Below, in pieces: positions 1-6,571 of a stretch of DNA of 21,499 nt (position 1 is the first letter of the stretch; each line of letters begins with the position of its first letter). The stretch comes from JBDTMC01 sp039934475. Lineage in GTDB: Bacteria; Acidobacteriota; Terriglobia; Bryobacterales; Bryobacteraceae. Location: the NCBI GenBank assembly GCA_039934475.1, contig JBDTMC010000079.1, positions 1 through 21,499 on the forward strand, read 5' to 3'. Below the pieces are notes generated by a model, which saw nothing but the letters and a program-made list of their open reading frames with translations, made no database searches and was not told the DNA's origin. A program made the position numbers and the translations under genes.

Positions 1-455
1 GCCGCGCCCTCGAAGAACATGCCGTGGCAGCGCATGCAATCGTCCACTAACAGCCGTTTGCGGTTATGCGGCGCGTCGAGAAAAATCTTGCTGTACGAGG
101 TGCTGTGCGCCCCCGCTTTCCAGTCCGCGAACTCCTGGCGGTGACAACCTTGGCAGCGCGGCGCCATTTGCTCGACGTCCTTCTCCCGTAACCGGATCTT
201 CTCCGGTGTCTCACCTCTGAGGTGCGTAACCAGACGGCGCAGGTTGCCGGCGTGAAACTCAACGCTGAACATTGAATCACCATGACATCCCTTGCAGGGA
301 ACCGTGCGATGCGTGGAGACATGCCACGTATCGGTGTTGGGCCGAATCTCATGGCAGCGCGCGCAGGAGTCGCCGTCGCCAGAGGCGTAGTACACGCTCC
401 CACCGGGCAGAGCCAACACCGCCAGCGCAAGGCAAATCGCGGCAGGCGCCTTCAT
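1..455 (-). CDS. Multihaem cytochrome c, C-terminus cut off by window edge
   Basis: This partial gene reads leftward out of the window, so only about 151 N-terminal residues are seen. It starts with a short hydrophobic export signal (MKAPAAICLALAVLALPGGS). Four CxxCH haem-attachment motifs follow, at about residues 31-35, 54-58, 101-105 and 140-144, with extra His residues between them that could be distal ligands. The start ATG shares an ATGA overlap with the stop of the GMC oxidoreductase upstream, so the two are probably translationally coupled. The likely role is a periplasmic electron acceptor that takes electrons from the flavoprotein and passes them to the respiratory chain. It looks more like a NapC/NrfH or small tetrahaem-type protein than the three-haem cytochrome of classical gluconate dehydrogenase, but the missing C-terminus prevents a firm family call. 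Confidence 0.85.
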   Translation of the reverse strand, partial: MKAPAAICLALAVLALPGGSVYYASGDGDSCARCHEIRPNTDTWHVSTHRTVPCKGCHGDSMFSVEFHAGNLRRLVTHLRGETPEKIRLREKDVEQMAPRCQGCHRQEFADWKAGAHSTSYSKIFLDAPHNRKRLLVDDCMRCHGMFFEGA

Positions 456-2104
456 CGCAGCCCGCCTCCCTTCCACGAAGTCACCATGTGCTGGGAAGCG
501 TAGTAGGCCAGCGCCATGATGTTCAGCACCGGATTTACGCCGCCGTTGGTCACATGGACACTTCCATCCACGACGAACACATTGGCGCTATCGTGAACGC
601 GGCAGAAACGGTCCACCACTGAAGTCTTAGGGTCGTTCCCCATGCGGCACGTGCCCGCCTGGTGTTGCCCTCCGCTTAGGCCCGGCCCTGCCAGCTTCAG
701 CCAGGTCTGCTGCGCGCCTGACGCCCGCAGCCACTCTTCCGCCTTCTTCGCCATCACTGCGCCGATCTCTAGCGAGTGCGGATGACGGCCGCCGGAGAGA
801 CGCGCCACCGGTATGCCCCAATGGTCCTTGACCTCCGGGTCGATCTGCACTCGCGAATCGAACATCGGCATCTCCTGCGTCGGACCCTGCACCATAATCG
901 AGCGACGGTAGAAACGGCGCATGTATTCTTTGTGCGCCTGTCCCCAACGCGGCATCCCGGGCGGGATCACTGACGTGAAATGGATCGGCAGGCGGATAAA
1001 CTCGTTGGCCAGCATGGCACCCCCGCGCAGGCCCGGATTCCCGTGGTTGTAGTCGCGGATGGCGATCCCCGCGCCCGGACCAACATCGTCATAGGTATCC
1101 TGCTCGAACAGGCCCACCGCGCCAGTGTAGGTATGGCCCTGCAGATTCCGTCCCACCCAGTCATTGCGATTGCCAAGTCCCCGAGGAAATAAACGGCTGC
1201 GCGAGTTCAGCAACAGACGCGCCGATTCAATAGCGCAGCAGGAGACCACTACCAAATCCGCGGGCTGAGTTTGCAAACGGCCGTTCTCATCGAAGTACGC
1301 CACTCCCGTGGCGCGGCCCTGGTCGTCCACCAATACTTCTTTTGCGATCGATTCGGTGCGGAGCGTGCAGTTACCGCTGGCCAGAGCGCGCGGAATGACC
1401 GTGTTCTGGGTGCCGCACTTGGCATTCACTTCACAGGCGAACCCGACGCACCAGCGGCAGCGCATGCAGGCTGGCCGGCCTCCGTAGGGCACGCTGTTGC
1501 GCAGCATGGGGATATCGAACGCCTGCAAGCCCAGTTTCTTCGCGCCTGCAGCCAGGATCAGATGCTCGCGCGTCGGCGGCAGGGGAGGCATCGGCAGCGC
1601 CTTGCGGCGCGGTGGTGCGAACGAACTGGCCGATTCATCGCCGCTGACACCGATCTCCCACTCCGCCTGTTCGTAGAACGGTTCCAGATCGTCGTACGCG
1701 ATGGGCCAATCCTCCAGCGTGCTCCCTTCGGGCGCGCCGTATAGGGATCTCATGCGGAAGTCTTTTGGGTGGAACCGCCAGGCCATGGCGCCGTAGCTCA
1801 GCGTGCCTCCGCCGACGCAGGCGGCGTTGTTGCTGTAGGCGCCGTCACTGGGTGGAATCGTCCGTGCACGGCCGTTCCGGTCCACTACTACCCTTGGTTC
1901 GCGATCGTCATCGGGGCCGAAGGCGTTGCCCAGGATTGTCGTCCGCTGGTTGCGCAGATCGTCTTTCCTGCAGTCCCACGGAGAGTAGTTCCTGCCGCGC
2001 TCGAGGAGGACAACCTGGAGCCCAGCCTGCGCCAGCTGGTTAGCGACGATGCCGCCGCCCGCACCCGCTCCGATCACTACCGCGTTCACTTTTTGGAGAG
2101 CCAT
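452..2104 (-). CDS. GMC-family FAD-dependent oxidoreductase (gluconate/glucose dehydrogenase large-subunit type)
   Basis: This 550-residue flavoprotein has an N-terminal Rossmann FAD motif (IGAGAGGG, about residues 11-18, with an acidic LLERG strand end near 36). It has a C-terminal GMC signature: HQAGTCRMG with the likely catalytic His481, then VDGSVHVTNGGVNPVLNIMA around 512-531. Five cysteines cluster at 213, 216, 219, 224 and 230. This is the region where FAD-dependent glucose dehydrogenase large subunits carry a 3Fe-4S cluster, so a cluster here is plausible but unproven. It has no export signal of its own. It starts 3 bp after the small subunit, which carries a Tat-like signal, and known relatives are co-exported this way. 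GAGG upstream of the ATG serves as ribosome binding site. The substrate, probably a sugar, sugar acid or alcohol, cannot be read from the sequence. Confidence 0.93.
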   Translation of the reverse strand: MALQKVNAVVIGAGAGGGIVANQLAQAGLQVVLLERGRNYSPWDCRKDDLRNQRTTILGNAFGPDDDREPRVVVDRNGRARTIPPSDGAYSNNAACVGGGTLSYGAMAWRFHPKDFRMRSLYGAPEGSTLEDWPIAYDDLEPFYEQAEWEIGVSGDESASSFAPPRRKALPMPPLPPTREHLILAAGAKKLGLQAFDIPMLRNSVPYGGRPACMRCRWCVGFACEVNAKCGTQNTVIPRALASGNCTLRTESIAKEVLVDDQGRATGVAYFDENGRLQTQPADLVVVSCCAIESARLLLNSRSRLFPRGLGNRNDWVGRNLQGHTYTGAVGLFEQDTYDDVGPGAGIAIRDYNHGNPGLRGGAMLANEFIRLPIHFTSVIPPGMPRWGQAHKEYMRRFYRRSIMVQGPTQEMPMFDSRVQIDPEVKDHWGIPVARLSGGRHPHSLEIGAVMAKKAEEWLRASGAQQTWLKLAGPGLSGGQHQAGTCRMGNDPKTSVVDRFCRVHDSANVFVVDGSVHVTNGGVNPVLNIMALAYYASQHMVTSWKGGGLR

Positions 2105-2107
2105 CCA

Positions 2108-2617
2108 TCAGACCTCGTAATGCAGCCGGCCGCGGACTGGAGGGTTGGGCACGCCAAGCATCGTCCAACTGACCCCATCCCGATTGCCGCCGTGACGGGG
2201 GCTGCCATAGAACCCTTGCATCGTATGGGCGAGGACGAGTTCGAAGAACGGCTTATCTTTCCCCTGCTCCATAGCTTCTAATAGCGCCGTTTGGGCGGCC
2301 ACATCCAGAGCCGCGAACGCGCTGCCATGCCCGCGGCGGGCGGCGTCATCCAAACTGGCCAGACCCGTTTGGTACACGGGCTGAAATCGCTTGAACCGCC
2401 GGGTCAATTGGATGTCGATGTAGTGGACAACACCGGCCCGCGAGGCTCCAGGCGCGCCGTCGGGTGGAATCAGGCGGTCGCAGAAAGCCGACAACGCCCG
2501 TGCTTCAGCGGGAGTGAGGAAACGATGTTCTGCTTCACTGCGTCCACAGGATATGAGCGGTGCCGCCGCAAGAGCCGAAAGCACGCTACGGCGGTTGAGA
2601 GTTCTGGATCGTTTCAT
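2108..2617 (-). CDS. Gluconate 2-dehydrogenase subunit 3 family protein
   Basis: This 169-residue protein opens with a twin-arginine-like signal (NRRSVLSALAAAP, RR at 9-10) that ends in a lipobox-like LISC with Cys24, so it may be a Tat-exported lipoprotein. The body has the small-subunit pattern: LTPAEARALSAFCDRLIPPD near 34-53, then a helical stretch and a C-terminal block (GFYGSPRHGGNRDG, WTMLGVPNP). In characterised gluconate and FAD-glucose dehydrogenases this subunit is a chaperone/Tat carrier for the GMC subunit. Here it is the first gene of a three-gene operon with the GMC oxidoreductase and the cytochrome. No other ATG in frame extends it upstream, where a TGA lies close by, and there is no well-spaced Shine-Dalgarno sequence. 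Confidence 0.88.
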   Translation of the reverse strand: MKRSRTLNRRSVLSALAAAPLISCGRSEAEHRFLTPAEARALSAFCDRLIPPDGAPGASRAGVVHYIDIQLTRRFKRFQPVYQTGLASLDDAARRGHGSAFAALDVAAQTALLEAMEQGKDKPFFELVLAHTMQGFYGSPRHGGNRDGVSWTMLGVPNPPVRGRLHYEV

Positions 2618-2762
2618 CCTGAATCATGCTATCAGAAATTCGCTGCTCACCGTGCCGGGTTGCGCCCACCGTAAAAACTCAGTAAGATCGAATTTCCTTC
2701 CGCATCACAGCGAGCTAACTGAAGTACGGAGCGAAATCCGTTACTGGCGTTAGGCGGACCAG

Positions 2763-2768
2763 TATAAG
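2763..2768 (+). promoter_or_regulatory. -10-like TATAAG 7 nt before the receiver gene start
   Basis: TATAAG lies exactly 7 nt upstream of the ATG at 2776, so transcription would begin at or next to the start codon. No Shine-Dalgarno sequence precedes that ATG. This is the geometry of a leaderless mRNA. The -35 region (TTACTG, spacer 16) is a poor match. Confidence 0.45.
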
Positions 2769-2775
2769 ACAACCT

Positions 2776-3156
2776 ATGGCGAACCAGGACAAGAAGAGAA
2801 TTCTTGCAGTAGTAGACGACCTATTCTTCTCCGTTAAGATCTCCGACGCGGCCAAGCGCACGGGGCTTGAGGTGGATTTTGTGAAGTCGGAGAAAGACGC
2901 GGTCGAAAAGGCCAAAGAAAAGCCCCTGCTCATCATCCTGGATCTCAACATCAACGCCCTGTCGCCGTTGAAATTGATCGGGAAACTGAAGGGTAGCTCC
3001 GAACTGAAAAGTATCAGTATCCTCGGATTTATCTCCCACGTGCAGGGCGAACTGAAGCAACAGGCGCAGGAAGCCGGGGCCAACATGGTTATGGCTCGCT
3101 CCGCTTTTTCGCAGAATTTACAACAGATTCTCCGGCGTCATGCCGGCGTGATCTGA
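2776..3156 (+). CDS. Stand-alone response-regulator receiver-like protein
   Basis: This 126-residue single-domain protein has the alternating beta/alpha layout of a CheY-like receiver. It shows an acidic pair at D14-D15 (VVDDLFF), a possible phospho-acceptor D56 at the end of strand 3 (LLIILDLNIN) and a hydroxyl residue S87 after strand 4 (LGFISH). The strand-5 position normally held by an invariant Lys is Arg108 (MVMARSAF). There is no output domain and no adjacent histidine kinase. It may be a phospho-relay or adaptor protein, or a degenerate receiver that signals without normal phosphorylation. It is transcribed away from the dehydrogenase operon and converges on the secreted protein gene 11 bp away. 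The family is fairly clear; the role is unknown. Confidence 0.75.
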   Translation: MANQDKKRILAVVDDLFFSVKISDAAKRTGLEVDFVKSEKDAVEKAKEKPLLIILDLNINALSPLKLIGKLKGSSELKSISILGFISHVQGELKQQAQEAGANMVMARSAFSQNLQQILRRHAGVI

Positions 3157-3167
3157 AACAGGCCCTC

Positions 3168-3929
3168 TCATCGTGCGTTGGAAAAGCTGAAGTCCACGCT
3201 GCGTTCGTGGTTTAGCCGTTCCGTCATGCCGCGGTCCACCAAGTCCATGGTCACCCGGTTGTGGCTCCCCTGCACGGTTACGTAGTGCAGCGTCTCACCC
3301 TCCAGCCAGTAGGCGTACGCCGCCTGAATCGACAGGTCCTTCAAAGCCAGAAGGTAGATGGTCGCCTTCGGTTCCACCACTTCCGCGGCGCCGGCGCGAG
3401 TTGCCCGCGGCGCTGTCTCCTCAACAACTTGTTCGTTCTCCGCAGGGTCCGGCGGCCGGTACGACGAGGGCGCCTCGTAGCTGCGGATGGCGGCGGGCTG
3501 GTCAGATGGACCTGCGCCCGGTGCGAAATACTGGTTAATCACCACCGGCGTTTGTGGCTCTTGCGGCGGGGGAACAACGGTGATATTCGGCTGGCCACCC
3601 TGGTATCCGTATCCATATCCGTCGTACCCGAACCCGGTATAACCGCCAACGTAGAAGGGAACGGGGACCACCACCGGACGTCTGCCGAAGCCCCGTCCGC
3701 CGCCGCCACCCAGCGGTGCGCCGGTATAACCAGTGCCGCCGACGGTATTGCCCAGACGGCTGGCAAAACTCGAGTTTCCAGGCACTGTGAGGGGTCGCAC
3801 GCCCCCCGGAAAGAGAACGTTGCCCCAGCCATTGCCGTAATTGCGCCCGGCTGGACCGTTTCCTCGCGGCTGTGCCATCAAACTGCACACGGCGAGAACG
3901 CCAATTGAGAACGGAAGCCACCTCGACAT
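3168..3929 (-). CDS. Secreted Gly/Tyr-rich hypothetical protein with C-terminal folded domain
   Basis: The start at 3929 is chosen because AGAGGAGA lies about 8 nt upstream and the protein then begins with a clean Sec signal (MSRWLPFSIGVLAVCSLMAQ). A longer in-frame extension to 4121 would cross the divergent gene and lacks these marks. The 253-residue product has a low-complexity N-terminal half: Asn/Gly-rich at 22-40, GGGGGRGFGRRP at 74-85, and a Gly/Tyr segment YTGFGYDGYGYGYQGGQP at 97-114. A Pro-rich linker follows, to about 185. The C-terminal block at about 190-245 (IYLLALKDLSIQAAYAYW, LHYVTVQGSHNRVTMDLVDR, MTERLNHER) looks folded. The protein is probably exported and surface or periplasmic. 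I do not recognise a characterised family. Confidence 0.8.
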   Translation of the reverse strand: MSRWLPFSIGVLAVCSLMAQPRGNGPAGRNYGNGWGNVLFPGGVRPLTVPGNSSFASRLGNTVGGTGYTGAPLGGGGGRGFGRRPVVVPVPFYVGGYTGFGYDGYGYGYQGGQPNITVVPPPQEPQTPVVINQYFAPGAGPSDQPAAIRSYEAPSSYRPPDPAENEQVVEETAPRATRAGAAEVVEPKATIYLLALKDLSIQAAYAYWLEGETLHYVTVQGSHNRVTMDLVDRGMTERLNHERSVDFSFSNAR

Positions 3930-3998
3930 GCCGTTATCTCCTCTTGAACATAGTATGACGCCGAGGCCATGCGCTGGGTTGCCACCGGGCCTACGCGA

Positions 3999-4004
3999 TA
4001 TAAT
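3999..4004 (+). promoter_or_regulatory. Perfect TATAAT -10 hexamer 6 nt before a GTG start
   Basis: TATAAT matches the consensus exactly and is followed by six bases and then the GTG at 4011. A transcript from it would be leaderless or nearly so. TTGCCA at 3979-3984 is the nearest -35-like hexamer, but its 14-bp spacer is too short, so the -35 is unconvincing. Confidence 0.45.
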
Positions 4005-4010
4005 TCGAAG

Positions 4011-6053
4011 GTGGTCGAAACCCTGCACTCGGTTTGCGCGCTGGACTGCCCTGACGCCTGCTCCGTCCTGGTGAAGGTTGAGGACGGCAAGGCAACCAGT
4101 CTTCGAGGCGACCCGGCGCACCCCGTTACCCGTGGTTTTCTATGCGGCAAAGTCGCTCAGTATCTGGAGCGGGAATACTCGCCGCAGCGCCTGATGTTTC
4201 CGCAAAAGCGCATCGGAGCCAAGGGGGAGGGCCGGTTCGAGCGGATCTCCTGGGACGAGGCGCTCGACGAGATCGCCGTCCGCTTGCAGGAAACTGCCGA
4301 CCGGTACGGACCGGAGTCCGTGCTTCCCTATAGCTACGCTGGATCGATGGGCTATCTCCAGAGCTCCGGCATGGACCGCCGTTTCTTTCACCGTCTGGGC
4401 GCCTCGCGCCTGGATCGCACCATCTGCTCCGCCGCCGGCACCGCGGGTCTCAACGAGTCTTTGGGATTTCGCTACGGCACTGATTTTCCGCAGTTCGTCA
4501 AATCGAAGTTGATCATCGCCTGGGGCGCCAACATCCACGCCACCAACGTGCATCTGTGGCCCTTCATCGTGGAGGCGCGGCGCAATGGCGCCCGCTTCTA
4601 TACCATCGATCCGGTGGTTACACGCTCCGCCGCCCTCGCCGATAAGCACTTCCCTATCTATCCCGGTAGTGACCTCGCCCTCGCCCTCGGGATGATGCAT
4701 GTCATCTTTGCCGAGAAACTGGAAGACGCCGGCTACATCGAGCAGTTTGCCGAGAACGCCGCCTCCTTGCGTGCCCGCGCGGCCGAATATCCGCCGGAGA
4801 AAGTCGCCGCGCTCACCGGCATCCCGAAGGACGATATCGTCGATTTGGCTCGCGAGTACGCCACCACCCGCCCGGCGGTGATACGGCTCAACTACGGCAT
4901 TCAGCGCAGCGAGCGCGGCGGGCGCGCGGTTCATGCCGCGGCGCTCCTTCCCGTCATCACAGGGCAGTTCCGCCATGAGGGTGGGGGCATTACCCTCTCT
5001 ACCTCCGGCGCCTTCCAGATCAATCGTCCCGCCCTGGAGCGTCCCGACCTCGAGATGAAATCGCCTTTAGGGCGGCAGGCGCGCCTCATCAACATGTCGG
5101 AACTGGGCAAAGCCCTGTTGGACGTGAACGACCCGCCGGTGAAGGCGATGGTGGTCTACTGCTCCAATCCGGCGGCCATCGCCCCTCAGCAGCGGCGCGT
5201 GCTGGAAGGCCTGCGGCGGGAAGATCTTTTCACCGTCGTGCTGGAACAGTTCCAGACCGATACCGCCGACTACGCCGACATTCTGCTCCCGGCAACCACG
5301 TTTCTGGAGCATACCGACGTCTATCTCTCCTACGGGCACTATTATTTACAGATGGCGCGGCCCGCGATTGCGGCTCCCGGCGAGGCGAAATCGAATTTTG
5401 AGGTCTTCCGCCTGCTGGCCGCGCGTATGGGCTTTGAGGACCAACCTCTGCGTGACACCGAAGACGACGTCATCCGGCAGCTACTCAGCAGCGGCCACAA
5501 GTTCCTCGACGGCATCACCCTGGAAGTTTTGGAGACGAAAGGCTTTGTGCGTTTGAAAGTAGCTCCCGAAGGGGAGCCGTTTGTTCCGTTCGCCAACGGC
5601 GGGTTCGGAACGGCCAATGGGAAGTGCGATTTGAGCGGCGAGAAACTGGCTTACGCGCCCCCAGTTGAATCCCGTTTGGGCGCCCCGAGCCGCTATCCTT
5701 TGGAACTGATCACCTCCAAACAGGCCGAAGGCATGAACTCTACCTTCGGGAATCGCCCGGAGGTTGACCGTGAGACAGCCCTACTGCGGCTGCACGCCGA
5801 AGACGCCCTGGCCCGGGGAATTAGCGGTGGCGACCGCGTGCGCGTATTCAATGATCGCGCCAGCCTCGTCTTTGAGGCCGCCCTGGACGGCACCGTGCGT
5901 TCCGGCGTCGTGCGCGCTCCGTCCACCCGCTGGAACAAGAGCGCTCCTGAGCATCTGAATACGAACGCGCTTATCTCTGACCGGCTGACGGATATCGGGG
6001 GCGGACCATGCCTTTTCAATTGTCTGGTGCAAGTGGAAAAATGCGGAGACTAG
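4011..6053 (+). CDS. Cytoplasmic molybdopterin oxidoreductase (DMSO reductase superfamily)
   Basis: This 680-residue catalytic subunit of the COG0243 type is numbered from the GTG at 4011; an ATG at 3969 would add 14 poorly conserved residues. An N-terminal 4Fe-4S site is formed by C9, C13, C17 and C45 (CALDCPDAC ... GFLCGK). Cys139 in TICSAAGTAG aligns with the molybdenum-ligand position, as in the Cys-ligated NapA type. The middle holds typical cofactor-binding segments (MVVYCSNPAAIAPQ). The C-terminal molybdopterin-dinucleotide domain runs from about 555 (LELITSKQAEGMNSTFGNRP) to the end. There is no Tat signal, so it should stay in the cytoplasm. No iron-sulfur or membrane partner is adjacent. 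Its stop lies 13 nt inside the downstream lipoprotein gene. The substrate is unknown. Confidence 0.93.
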   Translation: MVETLHSVCALDCPDACSVLVKVEDGKATSLRGDPAHPVTRGFLCGKVAQYLEREYSPQRLMFPQKRIGAKGEGRFERISWDEALDEIAVRLQETADRYGPESVLPYSYAGSMGYLQSSGMDRRFFHRLGASRLDRTICSAAGTAGLNESLGFRYGTDFPQFVKSKLIIAWGANIHATNVHLWPFIVEARRNGARFYTIDPVVTRSAALADKHFPIYPGSDLALALGMMHVIFAEKLEDAGYIEQFAENAASLRARAAEYPPEKVAALTGIPKDDIVDLAREYATTRPAVIRLNYGIQRSERGGRAVHAAALLPVITGQFRHEGGGITLSTSGAFQINRPALERPDLEMKSPLGRQARLINMSELGKALLDVNDPPVKAMVVYCSNPAAIAPQQRRVLEGLRREDLFTVVLEQFQTDTADYADILLPATTFLEHTDVYLSYGHYYLQMARPAIAAPGEAKSNFEVFRLLAARMGFEDQPLRDTEDDVIRQLLSSGHKFLDGITLEVLETKGFVRLKVAPEGEPFVPFANGGFGTANGKCDLSGEKLAYAPPVESRLGAPSRYPLELITSKQAEGMNSTFGNRPEVDRETALLRLHAEDALARGISGGDRVRVFNDRASLVFEAALDGTVRSGVVRAPSTRWNKSAPEHLNTNALISDRLTDIGGGPCLFNCLVQVEKCGD

Positions 6054-6565
6054 CCCTCATTGCCCTGGTCGCGCTGGCGTTCACTGCCGGCTGCAAACGG
6101 CGCGATAAGATTGTCGTTCAGCCGACCGAAGAGGAGGGCCAGGCGCTGGCGAGCGTGGTGCGGGTGGCTGACCCGCGTATGGCGCCCCAGCTGATCAGCG
6201 GATTCCATGACGTCGAGCAGAACTCGTGGCGCTGGACGAAATCAAAGTTCACTGTTGCCATCCGGCCTCCCTCCGGCGCGGCTACCAAAGGCGCGAAGCT
6301 AGAGTTGAAGTTCTCCTTGCCCGACGCGGTTTTCACAAAGGTTGGGGCGGTGACGCTCTCCGCGAAGATCGGCACGACGGAACTTCCAGCCATGAAGTTC
6401 CCGAAGCCAGGAGAATGCACATACTCGGTGGAAGTCCCGGCGACACTCCTCAATGCCGATTCCGTGAAGGTCGAATTCACCCTCGATAAGTTTCTCGCCG
6501 CCGGCGCGGCGGAGCAGCGCGAACTCGGAGTCGTGGTTTCCACTGTCGGCTTCGAAGCGAAGTGA
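6041..6565 (+). CDS. Putative lipoprotein of unknown function
   Basis: The start ATG at 6041 lies inside the end of the molybdoenzyme gene (13-nt overlap), with GGAAAA just before it. It gives a short basic, hydrophobic signal MRRLALIALVALAFTAGC with Cys18 as the likely lipidation site. An upstream in-frame ATG at 6008 would bury this signal and is not preferred. The mature part of about 157 residues is predicted to be mostly beta (for example AKLELKFSLPDAVFTK, VTLSAKIGTTELPAMKF, CTYSVEVPATLL, VKVEFTLDKFL), like a small immunoglobulin-like or sandwich fold. The order molybdoenzyme, lipoprotein, GT-C protein, with overlaps and a 6-bp gap, indicates one operon. Nothing links it directly to molybdenum chemistry. 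Confidence 0.78.
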   Translation: MRRLALIALVALAFTAGCKRRDKIVVQPTEEEGQALASVVRVADPRMAPQLISGFHDVEQNSWRWTKSKFTVAIRPPSGAATKGAKLELKFSLPDAVFTKVGAVTLSAKIGTTELPAMKFPKPGECTYSVEVPATLLNADSVKVEFTLDKFLAAGAAEQRELGVVVSTVGFEAK

Positions 6566-6571
6566 CGCCCA

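Noticed and set aside
47..430. 127-residue open frame on the minus strand
   Set aside because: It is a frame-shifted shadow of the multihaem cytochrome, whose own frame carries four CxxCH motifs and a signal sequence.
4140..4976. 278-residue open frame antisense to the molybdoenzyme
   Set aside because: It mirrors the codon structure of a clearly real gene in high-GC DNA, has no motif and no start signal.
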